6,409 bases of DNA from JANWHZ01 sp041487535 (GCA_041487535.1 JBGPNM010000059.1:1-6409); one strand, 5' to 3'; shown: positions 1 through 6,135, counted from the first letter of the stretch. Program-made: numbers and translations. Notes: generated by a model not told the origin, from the sequence alone.

Positions 1-611
1 GCAGGATACACGTCGACAATATCACCTCGAACCCGGAACGTCCCACGATGAAAATCAATATCATTACGGTGGTATTGGATATCGGTGAGTTGGCGCAAAA
101 ACTTATCGCGCAGCCGTCGCTCATTTAGTTTAAGGCTAAGCGCTAAGTTACCATAGTCCTCTACCGAACCGATGCCATATATACAGCTGACACTGGCTAC
201 GATAATCACGTCGCGCCGTGACAGCAGCGAATCGGTGGCCGCATGCCGCAGCCGGTCGATTTCCTCGTTGATAGCCGAGTCTTTTTCAATGTACGTGTCG
301 GACCGCGGGATGTACGCCTCCGGCTGGTAATAATCGAAATAGCTGACGAAGTAGTGAACGGCGTTATCAGGGAAGAAGTGCTTGAACTCGTTATACAGCT
401 GCGCCGCCAGCGTTTTGTTATGGCTGAGAATCAGCGTCGGCTTTTGCAGGCGCTGGATGACATTTGCCATGGTGAACGTCTTACCGCTGCCCGTTACGCC
501 CAGCAGCGTCTGCTCCTTTACGCCGCGCTCCAGCCCGCCGGCCAACGTCTCAATCGCCGCCGGCTGGTCACCTGCCGGCGCGAACTCACTTTTCAGGATA
601 AATTTGCTCAC
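1..611 (-). CDS. uvrB: UvrB, excinuclease ABC subunit B (N-terminal ~203 residues, runs off left edge)
   Basis: UvrB is the helicase-like, damage-verifying subunit of UvrABC nucleotide excision repair; it is loaded by UvrA and recruits UvrC. Seen here: the N-terminal signature SEFAPAGDQPAAIETL (residues 8-23), the Walker A motif GVTGSGKT (38-45), SHNKTLAAQLYNEFK (63-77), and the DNA-clamping beta-hairpin block YFVSYFDYYQPEAYIP (87-102). It continues to the FRVRGDIVDVYP segment at the left edge. About one third of a usual ~660-residue UvrB is present; the C-terminal helicase motifs and UvrC-binding domain lie outside. The start is GTG at 611: the nearby ATG (617-619) is out of frame and stops at once, and a -10 box sits exactly 6 nt before the GTG. 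One tyrosine of the usual YYDYY hairpin is Phe (F92). The family assignment is certain from motif order; the start is well supported. Confidence 0.97.
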   Translation of the reverse strand, partial: MSKFILKSEFAPAGDQPAAIETLAGGLERGVKEQTLLGVTGSGKTFTMANVIQRLQKPTLILSHNKTLAAQLYNEFKHFFPDNAVHYFVSYFDYYQPEAYIPRSDTYIEKDSAINEEIDRLRHAATDSLLSRRDVIIVASVSCIYGIGSVEDYGNLALSLKLNERRLRDKFLRQLTDIQYHRNDIDFHRGTFRVRGDIVDVYP

Positions 612-626
612 CAGTCCATTGTACCA
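612..626 (-). promoter_or_regulatory. Extended -10 promoter for leaderless uvrB
   Basis: On the minus strand the sequence is TGG then TACAAT (618-623), then 6 nt, then the GTG start. TACAAT matches 5/6 of the sigma-70 -10 consensus, and the TG one base upstream makes it an extended -10. Transcription would start at or next to the G of GTG, giving a leaderless mRNA. This agrees with the absence of any Shine-Dalgarno sequence. No good -35 box is seen 15-19 nt upstream. It sits in the 22-nt gap after the upstream gene's TAG. Confidence 0.6.
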
Positions 627-633
627 GCGGCCG

Positions 634-1281
634 CTACGGGTTGAGCCGAATGGTGCGCAGGAGCTCGTCTATTGTCTGAATGTTGTTGCGCGGATCCGAT
701 GCGTACACTGAGTACAATACCTCCAGGTGCTTGCCGCCTCCCAAGTCAAATACATAAGCGTAATCTCTATCGCCCTTAATGCGCTGCCCGCCAACATCAG
801 CCGCCAGATCAGCAGGATATTCGTATACGTACTTTTTTCCCTGAACGGGATTGGTCTTGCCATTTTCCAGCAAGAAATCTGAAGCCGCACCGCGTGGAGC
901 AGAATCCGCACCGCTTGATACGAAGATAAACAGAACAACCGGCCCGTCGCTGCCAAATGGCGCACTGGTTACGACAGCAGGCGTACCGGCCTTTACGGTA
1001 GGTTGGGCCTCACCCCCGATCATGAACGCATCGCTATTGGTGTCGCGTGCTACATTCCAGCCATCAGGAAACGTAATACGAAACGCACCTTTCCCCGAGG
1101 TAACGGTCTTGTTCCAGCCGGTATTTTGATACGCTGATTGCGCATATGTCGAGCTAAGCGTAGTTTTTGGCGCCGCTTGCCTGCTCTGCCTGACGTACCA
1201 GCCAGTATAACCAATTGCCCCTGCGACCACGACCGCCAGCACCACGACTAGCGCATTAAAACCACCCTGCTCCTTGTTCAT
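634..1281 (-). CDS. Membrane-anchored exported protein, pilin-like N-terminus and PsbP-like domain
   Basis: This 215-aa protein has a short polar N-terminus (MNKEQGG), one hydrophobic helix at residues 9-30, and then an extracytoplasmic domain. The start EQGGF followed by an uninterrupted hydrophobic stretch resembles a type IV pilin prepilin site (G7/F8), but position +5 is Val instead of the usual Glu, so a plain signal anchor is equally possible. After a Ser/Thr/Gln/Ala-rich linker (about 32-60), AFRITFPDGW (66-75) and the ending IDELLRTIRL resemble the first and last strands of PsbP/DUF1795-like domains; this is inference from pattern only. The ATG at 1281 is chosen over an in-frame start further upstream because AGGAG lies 5 nt before it, TATAAT lies upstream, and the longer form would overlap the preceding gene. 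It ends in TAG 22 nt before uvrB. The function is unknown; a cell-surface role is likely. Confidence 0.8.
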   Translation of the reverse strand: MNKEQGGFNALVVVLAVVVAGAIGYTGWYVRQSRQAAPKTTLSSTYAQSAYQNTGWNKTVTSGKGAFRITFPDGWNVARDTNSDAFMIGGEAQPTVKAGTPAVVTSAPFGSDGPVVLFIFVSSGADSAPRGAASDFLLENGKTNPVQGKKYVYEYPADLAADVGGQRIKGDRDYAYVFDLGGGKHLEVLYSVYASDPRNNIQTIDELLRTIRLNP

Positions 1282-1286
1282 TATTG

Positions 1287-1317
1287 CTCCTAAATAGTTA
1301 CGGCCGCAGGTATTATA
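1287..1317 (-). promoter_or_regulatory. Promoter -10 and Shine-Dalgarno for the membrane-anchored protein
   Basis: On the minus strand a perfect -10 hexamer TATAAT lies at 1312-1317, and AGGAG lies at 1287-1291, 5 nt before the ATG at 1281. The 5' leader would be about 25 nt. The hexamer 17 nt upstream (TAGCCG) is a poor -35. This is the clearest Shine-Dalgarno in the window and it decides the start of this gene. Confidence 0.6.
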
Positions 1318-1342
1318 TCGCACCAGGTTTACGGCGGCTATG

Positions 1343-1996
1343 TTACCCGGCACGGGGCGGCGGATATTGCAGCGGGTCGCTGCGAAGGTACCAGTGCTGG
1401 TCATGCTTAAGAGACTCAAGGATATCAGCGTTCTTTTTGTCTAAGACTTGGATAAGTTTGTGCACCAAACGCACAGGGTCATCGTCATAAATAACCAGGT
1501 CGCCGTTCGGTGGCTCGAGCGTCTCCATCAGCTTGGGGATAAGATCGGCCGTGCCGCCGCTGCCCAGCAGCACGCCGCAGGGCTTGTGCGCCTCCAGCGC
1601 CGACGTAAATTCGTGGAGGCTTCCGAAACGACCGCCCACGGTTATAACGGCGTCACTCGATTGCACCAGGTACAAATCGCGGCCGACGTAACTGTAGCCC
1701 GTAAAATTGATGAAATCGAACACGTCGTGCGGCAAGCGATACTTTCGCATATGCTCGCGCAAACTGCTGGCCGGAGAGAAACCGATACTCACCCCGCCCG
1801 CCTGTTTTGCCCCATACGCCGCATAATACGGCAGGCCTACGGTTGCCCCGGTGGTAACGATATGGCCTGACCGTGCAACGGCTGCGCCGAGCGCATAGGC
1901 TTTGTCGTGCGACTCCGTAACGGTCTTGCCGGCAGCTGCGCCAGAGATACAGATGGCGTAACGCAGAGCTTTCAGATCTTCCAGGTCGTTTGGCAT
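1343..1996 (-). CDS. LOG/SLOG-family Rossmann-fold protein
   Basis: This 217-aa protein has the features of the LOG ("lysine decarboxylase-like") / SLOG superfamily. It opens with a beta-strand and glycine turn (YAICISGAAAGK, 13-24), then HIVTTGATVGLPYYAA (45-60), and GYSYVGRDLYLVQSSDAVI (100-118) leading into GGRFGSLHEF (121-130). The last segment corresponds to the family's PGGxGTxxE nucleotide-binding/catalytic loop: Glu129 is kept, Pro is replaced by Val, and Thr by Ser. Known LOG enzymes release a base from nucleoside 5'-monophosphates; other SLOG proteins bind nucleotides as sensors. Which applies here cannot be told. The length fits a single-domain cytoplasmic protein with an extra C-terminal tail (about 190-217, ending PPPRAG). 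The ATG at 1996 is the first good start after the preceding gene's stop at 2030; there is no strong Shine-Dalgarno, only AAAGAG about 10 nt upstream. It is not DprA, which is larger. Confidence 0.8.
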   Translation of the reverse strand: MPNDLEDLKALRYAICISGAAAGKTVTESHDKAYALGAAVARSGHIVTTGATVGLPYYAAYGAKQAGGVSIGFSPASSLREHMRKYRLPHDVFDFINFTGYSYVGRDLYLVQSSDAVITVGGRFGSLHEFTSALEAHKPCGVLLGSGGTADLIPKLMETLEPPNGDLVIYDDDPVRLVHKLIQVLDKKNADILESLKHDQHWYLRSDPLQYPPPRAG

Positions 1997-2011
1997 AAAT
2001 ACGTACTCTTT

Positions 2012-2040
2012 ATTATGGGTTGCTTACGCTTAACTGTATA
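2012..2040 (-). promoter_or_regulatory. Possible sigma-70 promoter for the LOG-like gene
   Basis: On the minus strand TATACA (2035-2040, 4/6 to the -35 consensus) and CATAAT (2012-2017, 5/6 to the -10 consensus) are separated by exactly 17 nt. They overlap the last codons and stop of the upstream gene. The start point would fall about 9 nt before the ATG at 1996, giving a very short leader. The match is moderate, and read-through from the upstream gene is also possible. Confidence 0.4.
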
Positions 2041-3265
2041 GCAGTTGCGGCTCTTCGACAAGCTGCGACTCCAGCCCCCTCAGCATCGTCTGCTCGATAG
2101 GATGATGCCACAAATAACGGATGATGAGCTCGTGCCACAGATTATTGCGGAAGTAGTGGATAATCCGGTTTTCGTACGGCAATTGGTTGCAGAAGCTTAG
2201 TGCGGCATCGATCACATTGAGCGAGACGGGCTGATGCTGGTGCAGAATGCCTAAGCTGGCTGTGTGCTGCCAGAAATCCAGGCGCGGTTCGATATAGGCA
2301 AGTGCTTTCTCTACCGAGTGCCAGGATAAGTCTTCCTGCTGGACATGCGGCTCGAACAAGTCACTCCGAAAACGATCGGCAAAGCGCGCGTAGTAGCGTT
2401 GGATAATTTGCCACGGCATCGGCCCGTTGAACAGCTCGATACCCAATGTTGGCTCATCCGTAACCACCGTCTGCACACACGTGCCGAAATCCGGCTTAAC
2501 TTGGCATAACTTCATGTAGGTACTGGCGGCACGGACTTCGTTGATTTCGTGCAGAGCCAAGAGGAGCGTTGTCAGCGTCGCGGCCGGCGGCTCGGCCTTT
2601 GGCAGCGGCAGCAATACAACCGCGCCGAACTCCTTTAAGCCGACAATAGTGTGCTTTTTTTGCGCTATAACACCGTTCGCGACCGCATGCCAGCGTTCTG
2701 ATGCCGGTGCCGTGACAGTCAACTGACGGAGCTCGAAATCGGCCGGCTTGAGCCGTCTGTACGCGTCAAGCAGCGCTTTGCGCCAAGTAAGCGGCTCCAG
2801 CAGCCAGGCTGCAGCAAAAATCGGGAGCAGCGGCTCGCGCCGCATCATCGAGTCGAACGACCGGTACCCGAGCGTTTTCATGGTACGCCTAGGCGGTGCG
2901 GCCTTCAGCAACCGCTTGCCCACGACCGTTTTCAGCGCAAAGCAGCTTTTGGGCACCGGCAGTTCGGCCAGCGCTTTCGTGATGGTAAGATGCGTTTCGG
3001 TATCGCCAAATTTACTACGCAGCGCGGCCGCAAGGCAAGCATCGTCTGCTTCGACTTTTTGCTGAAGCACCGCATATAGTTCGGCACCGGTCGTGTCGTG
3101 CGGATCCAGTCGGAGCTGCCGCAGCTTGATTTTCGCCACCCGCTCCATTTCGGCCGAAAGCCGGATGTCGGTACTGGTGTGTCCGCTTGCCGCCTCCAGC
3201 CGCGACAGCCCCCGGCGGAACATCGGTTCGCGCGCACCAAGCAGTTCGGACAATACCCTCGTCAT
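2030..3265 (-). CDS. Conserved-looking protein of unknown function, 411 aa
   Basis: I do not recognise a characterised family. The protein is soluble, with no signal peptide or membrane helix, and looks mostly alpha-helical. Visible blocks are an N-terminal VLSELLGAREPMFRRGLSRL (4-23); LDPHDTTGAELYAVL (53-67), reading like a helix-capping acidic turn; a basic LGYRSFDSMMRREP (132-145); and a C-terminal half rich in His, Trp and Tyr, with VKPDFG, NGPMPWQIIQRYYA and FWQHTASLGILHQHQP. From memory, unverified, similar DTTG and LGYRS blocks occur in hypothetical proteins of Saccharibacteria. The ATG at 3265 is preferred: longer in-frame starts at 3292 (ATG) and 3319 (GTG) lie in or upstream of the promoter, and a -10 box ends 13 nt before this ATG. 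It is the first gene of a minus-strand run and is followed by the LOG-like gene after 33 nt. The ORF is certain; the role is open. Confidence 0.75.
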   Translation of the reverse strand: MTRVLSELLGAREPMFRRGLSRLEAASGHTSTDIRLSAEMERVAKIKLRQLRLDPHDTTGAELYAVLQQKVEADDACLAAALRSKFGDTETHLTITKALAELPVPKSCFALKTVVGKRLLKAAPPRRTMKTLGYRSFDSMMRREPLLPIFAAAWLLEPLTWRKALLDAYRRLKPADFELRQLTVTAPASERWHAVANGVIAQKKHTIVGLKEFGAVVLLPLPKAEPPAATLTTLLLALHEINEVRAASTYMKLCQVKPDFGTCVQTVVTDEPTLGIELFNGPMPWQIIQRYYARFADRFRSDLFEPHVQQEDLSWHSVEKALAYIEPRLDFWQHTASLGILHQHQPVSLNVIDAALSFCNQLPYENRIIHYFRNNLWHELIIRYLWHHPIEQTMLRGLESQLVEEPQLLYS

Positions 3266-3278
3266 ATTTACTTTTAAG

Positions 3279-3306
3279 ATTATCACAAGCATGTTACCAC
3301 CGCCAA
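3279..3306 (-). promoter_or_regulatory. Promoter for the 411-aa unknown protein
   Basis: On the minus strand TTGGCG (3301-3306) and GATAAT (3279-3284) are 16 nt apart, and TGT directly before GATAAT makes an extended -10. The predicted start lies about 6-8 nt before the ATG at 3265, so the leader is nearly absent. No Shine-Dalgarno precedes this ATG, which agrees with leaderless or short-leader initiation. Confidence 0.55.
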
Positions 3307-3359
3307 CCGGACTACTCACACGGGCAGGAAGGCGGCTCAGATTGGTCTCAGAGTGAGTG

Positions 3360-3368
3360 TGGTAGGCT
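3360..3368 (+). promoter_or_regulatory. Extended -10 promoter for leaderless glycosyltransferase gene
   Basis: The plus strand reads TGG then TAGGCT (3363-3368), 6 nt, then ATG at 3375, the same geometry as at uvrB. TAGGCT keeps the key -10 bases (TA...T) but is otherwise weak, and no convincing -35 is seen. TAGG at 3363-3366 could instead act as a poor Shine-Dalgarno 8 nt before the ATG, so leaderless initiation is likely but not certain. Confidence 0.4.
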
Positions 3369-3374
3369 ATATGG

Positions 3375-4889
3375 ATGGATATCGCGCGTGCACGCGGCTG
3401 GTTCCGGACTGCGGCTTTTACTAGTACCCGTTGGCTGGCCAGCGAGCGCTGTTTTTATGTTGTTCTTGCCTGTTTCGTGTTGCAAGCGTTATGGTTTGCG
3501 CTCAGCTCCCGATACCCCATGGCATTTGACGAGAGTTTTCATTTCGGCCTTATCCAGCACCATGCCGGCCAATGGCTGCCGTTTTTTACTCACCAGCCCG
3601 CCCTTTCCGAAAGCTACGGTGCGGTGGTGCGCGACCCCTCGTATCTCTACCATTTCGTAATGAGCCTCCCGTACCGAGCCATCCGGCTGATTACCGCCAA
3701 CACCGTGGCACAGATTATCGTACTGCGGCTGCTTAACATCGCCTTGTTCGTGTACGGTCTTATTTTGTTCCGCCGGCTACTCCTGCTGCTGGGCAGCTCG
3801 CGCGCCATGGCCCATACCATCCTGTTGCTCTTTAGCCTGACCCCGGTAGTGCCGTTCCTGGCCGCCCAAATTAACTACGACAACCTGCTGATCCCGCTAA
3901 TGCTATGGTGCCTGCTGGCGACATTCAGCTGGCTGGAGTCTGCCCGCCACGGACGTATTTCTGCCGGACGGACCCTGTTGCTCATTAGTATTATGCTGCT
4001 TACGTGCCTAGTGAAGTATGTATTTTTGCCGATCATGGCCATCCTGGTATTCATAATACTTTTGAAGGTAGGGCACCATCGACTAGCTTGGAAAGAATTC
4101 GGGCGAAAATTCCTTCAAAGTTTTAAGAGTCTGGGTCTGGTTGGCCAAATCGGAATCTTACTTCTTTTTTTGGTATCGTTAGGGCTGTTTAGCGAGCGTT
4201 ACGCCATCAACATGTGGCGTTACCATTCGCCCTCGCCCGCGTGCAGCCAAATATTAAGTTTAGACGAATGTCTGGAATACGGTCCTTGGCAGCGTGACTA
4301 CTTCTATGTTCAGGCACGGCCGAGCAGTTTCAAGCTTGATTACCGGTATTATTCTCACATCTGGCTCTATTGGATGTGGCGGCGGTGCTTCTTCGCGATC
4401 AGCTACTTGAATGAGAATATACTGCCCCTGCCGCTGCCAGACAGGACCGCGGCCGTGCTCGCCATTGCCGGTACCGGTATGTTCCTCGGGTACGGCTGGC
4501 GGCTGCTGCGCAAACAACCATACCGCCAATATGTACTGATTATCATCGTGGTCTACACCGTCGCGCTGTTTGCCGAAACGCTGCGAGCTTACGCGCGCAC
4601 TGCCCAGCCTGTAGCCATTAACGGCCGTTATCTCATCCCTTTTATGCCCTTTATGATGCTGTTTGCCGGCCTGAGCTTCCGGGAGTTTTTGCGCAAGTAT
4701 CAGATAATAAAACCGCTCGCTGTGGTGATCGTACTGACCCTCTTCCTGCAAGGCGGCGGCGTCCTAACGTTTATTGTCCAGAGCGATCAGCACTGGGATT
4801 GGCAAAACCGCGCGGTCATAAAAGTTAACGACACCGCGCGCTACTTGCTGCAACCGCTTATTTACGGCTCACGCCGCCGGCAAGGCTAA
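3375..4889 (+). CDS. Polytopic membrane protein, GT-C-type glycosyltransferase
   Basis: This 504-aa integral membrane protein has roughly ten hydrophobic helices (for example about 27-44, 114-139, 148-165, 171-187 and 200-230, with more in the C-terminal half). After the first helix, YPMAFDESFHFG (47-58) places an Asp-Glu pair in the first outward loop, the position of the catalytic/metal-site acidic motif of GT-C enzymes (PMT, ArnT, DUF2142 types). INYDNLL (166-172) resembles the N-x-D segment of DUF2142-like members. GT-C enzymes transfer sugar from a polyprenyl-phosphate donor on the outer face of the membrane; acceptor and sugar cannot be inferred here. An outer loop near residue 290 has two cysteines 10 apart (ACSQILSLDEC), a possible disulfide. 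The C-terminus is basic (GSRRRQG) and presumably cytoplasmic. The ATG at 3375 is chosen from its distance to the -10 box; a second ATG at 3371 is out of frame. It is transcribed alone and convergent with the kinase gene. Confidence 0.85.
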   Translation: MDIARARGWFRTAAFTSTRWLASERCFYVVLACFVLQALWFALSSRYPMAFDESFHFGLIQHHAGQWLPFFTHQPALSESYGAVVRDPSYLYHFVMSLPYRAIRLITANTVAQIIVLRLLNIALFVYGLILFRRLLLLLGSSRAMAHTILLLFSLTPVVPFLAAQINYDNLLIPLMLWCLLATFSWLESARHGRISAGRTLLLISIMLLTCLVKYVFLPIMAILVFIILLKVGHHRLAWKEFGRKFLQSFKSLGLVGQIGILLLFLVSLGLFSERYAINMWRYHSPSPACSQILSLDECLEYGPWQRDYFYVQARPSSFKLDYRYYSHIWLYWMWRRCFFAISYLNENILPLPLPDRTAAVLAIAGTGMFLGYGWRLLRKQPYRQYVLIIIVVYTVALFAETLRAYARTAQPVAINGRYLIPFMPFMMLFAGLSFREFLRKYQIIKPLAVVIVLTLFLQGGGVLTFIVQSDQHWDWQNRAVIKVNDTARYLLQPLIYGSRRRQG

Positions 4890-5053
4890 GAGCCTGTCCC
4901 CGATCTCCCTTCCAGGCTGAAATTGCCTGGTTTTGAGACAAAATCTTGTCTAAGCTGAGAAGACGTACCGGAAAGTACGTAGACGAAGCTTAGGCAGATT
5001 TTGGCCGTAACCAGGTGATTTCAGGCCGGATGGTGAGATCGGGGGCAGGCTCT
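4889..5053 (+). repeat. 165-nt imperfect inverted repeat (giant hairpin) between convergent genes
   Basis: The outer arms are 4889-4907 and 5035-5053: 19 positions, 18 Watson-Crick pairs and one T/G. Pairing continues inward with small bulges: CTGAAATTGCCTGGTT (4917-4932) with 5009-5024, CAAAATC (4939-4945) with 4997-5003, and TCTAAGCT (4949-4956) with 4987-4994. It closes with ACGTAC (4963-4968) and GTACGT (4975-4980) around the loop CGGAAA. Nearly the whole gap is one stem. Non-Watson-Crick positions are mostly G/T combinations that pair as G-U in plus-strand RNA but not in minus-strand RNA. No T-tract follows either arm, so it is not a classical intrinsic terminator, although it could still separate the convergent transcripts. 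Its first base is the last A of the upstream TAA. It could be a MITE/REP-like element or a structured 3' UTR; no target-site duplication is evident. Confidence 0.85.
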
Positions 5054-5063
5054 AAAACCCGTT

Positions 5064-6068
5064 TCAGAATCGTTCCGGCTTGTACCAGGGCGGGGCTTTG
5101 CGCAGCCAGGCTTCCAGCTGGTGTTCGGTCAGCAGCCCAGCCTGAGCACCGACTTTCTGGCAAACACTCATGGAGTTGATCGGCGCCCACTGCAGCGCGC
5201 CCTCGATGGTATTGCCTTCGGCTAGCGCCGCAACGAAGGTGGAAGCGAACGCATCGCCGGCACCAGTGCGGTCAATCGGCGGCGCGGGGTCAGGGTACAG
5301 CGGCATCTTGTACCGGTTGGCACCGTCCGAGGCGTAGGCGCCGTCCGGCCCGTCGGTCACGACCACAATCTTCGGCCCGAGCGCATGCAGGTGGTTGATA
5401 AGATCATGCACATCGGCGTGGTTACCGCCGCCGACAAGCACCGCCTCCTCGCGGTTCAGCACCAGCACTTCGGTGCGTTGGTAAATCCGCTTCAGGCGCA
5501 GCACGCCGGCTTCCATTTGGAACGTTCCGGGCTGAAATGCCAGCTTAACATCCGGGTTGGCCTCCAGCCAGTCGGCAACTTGGTCGTGATAGGGAATGGC
5601 ATGCTCACTGATAGAGCTAAAGTAAATCCAGCGCGGCTTTTCTTTGGCTGTCAGGTGCGGCCAGTGGTAGTCGTACTCCTCGTGCTTGATCAGAATGGTG
5701 CGCTCTTCCTTGTACCACAGGACGTAGTGGTAGTTGCTCCGCTTGCCGGGATTAACGCGCACAAAACGGTGGTCCACGCCGTTCTTAACCAACGCGTGGA
5801 TCATATCGCGGCCCTCTTGGTCACCGCCGACATTCGTCACAAACGCACTCTTCATGCCCAGACGCGCGCAGGCCACCGCGCCGTTAGCCGCATTGCCGAC
5901 GCCTTCGATTACTTCGGCGTGGTCGAACGGCAGCTTGGTGCCGAACTCCATAGCCAGAATCTTGCGGCCGTGTTCGTCCACATATGTCTGTGCCTGATCG
6001 TCCAGCAGCTTGATAAACGCATCCGTCACGATGTCGCCAACGGCTATGATTTCAAACTGGTTGTGCAT
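5064..6068 (-). CDS. PfkB-family carbohydrate/nucleoside kinase
   Basis: This 334-aa cytoplasmic protein has the length of a PfkB (ribokinase-like) sugar or nucleoside kinase, which phosphorylates the hydroxymethyl group of a sugar or nucleoside with ATP. It begins with the strand EIIAVGDIVTD (6-16), then GVGNAANGAVACARLG (56-71) with the Asn and Gly substrate-binding pattern, and NVGGDQEGR (79-87). VLVLNREEA carries the family's N-x-x-E, and DRTGAGDAFASTFV (266-279) is PfkB signature 2 with catalytic base Asp272 and the GAGD anion hole. An insertion with HGRKILAMEFGTKLPF (33-48) forms the lid region. The substrate is not decidable; ribose or adenosine-type kinases are the nearest ideas. The ATG at 6068 is preferred over the in-frame GTG at 6077 because AAAGG lies 9 nt before the ATG but abuts the GTG. 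The gene ends in TGA 10 nt beyond the inverted repeat. Confidence 0.92.
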   Translation of the reverse strand: MHNQFEIIAVGDIVTDAFIKLLDDQAQTYVDEHGRKILAMEFGTKLPFDHAEVIEGVGNAANGAVACARLGMKSAFVTNVGGDQEGRDMIHALVKNGVDHRFVRVNPGKRSNYHYVLWYKEERTILIKHEEYDYHWPHLTAKEKPRWIYFSSISEHAIPYHDQVADWLEANPDVKLAFQPGTFQMEAGVLRLKRIYQRTEVLVLNREEAVLVGGGNHADVHDLINHLHALGPKIVVVTDGPDGAYASDGANRYKMPLYPDPAPPIDRTGAGDAFASTFVAALAEGNTIEGALQWAPINSMSVCQKVGAQAGLLTEHQLEAWLRKAPPWYKPERF

Positions 6069-6077
6069 CTCGCCCAC

Positions 6078-6082
6078 CCTTT
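6078..6082 (-). promoter_or_regulatory. Shine-Dalgarno deciding the PfkB kinase start
   Basis: AAAGG on the minus strand lies 9 nt before the ATG at 6068 and directly against the GTG at 6077, so it supports the ATG. A weak -10-like CATAAG lies about 10 nt further upstream. I see no promoter here that I would call with confidence. Confidence 0.45.
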
Positions 6083-6118
6083 GTATTCTTATGCATCAAT
6101 AATTTCACATTTGGGTAT

Positions 6119-6135
6119 AAAAAAGCAACCCGCTT
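6119..6135 (-). terminator. Weak terminator-like mini-hairpin upstream of the kinase gene
   Basis: On the minus strand AAGC, loop GGGTT, GCTT is followed by TTTTA. The stem is only 4 bp, which is marginal. If real it lies about 50 nt upstream of the kinase ATG and would stop read-through from the right, or act as an attenuator. Confidence 0.2.

Noticed and set aside
243..644. A 133-codon plus-strand open frame opposite uvrB
   Set aside because: It is fully explained by UvrB on the minus strand, including Walker A.
1282..1419. N-terminal extension of the membrane-anchored protein to 1419
   Set aside because: It would overlap the preceding gene and run through the promoter and Shine-Dalgarno; the extension has no protein-like character.
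3266..3319. GTG (3319) or ATG (3292) start for the 411-aa protein
   Set aside because: Both put the -35/-10 elements inside the coding region, and the ATG at 3265 fits the promoter position.
4260..4751. A 163-codon open frame on the minus strand inside the glycosyltransferase gene
   Set aside because: The plus-strand protein has coherent membrane helices through this stretch; the antisense product is low-quality, with no start signals.
4889..5053. Intrinsic terminator or complete insertion sequence
   Set aside because: No T-tract follows either arm, there is no room for a transposase, and no direct target duplication is visible at the flanks (GGCTA versus AAAACC).
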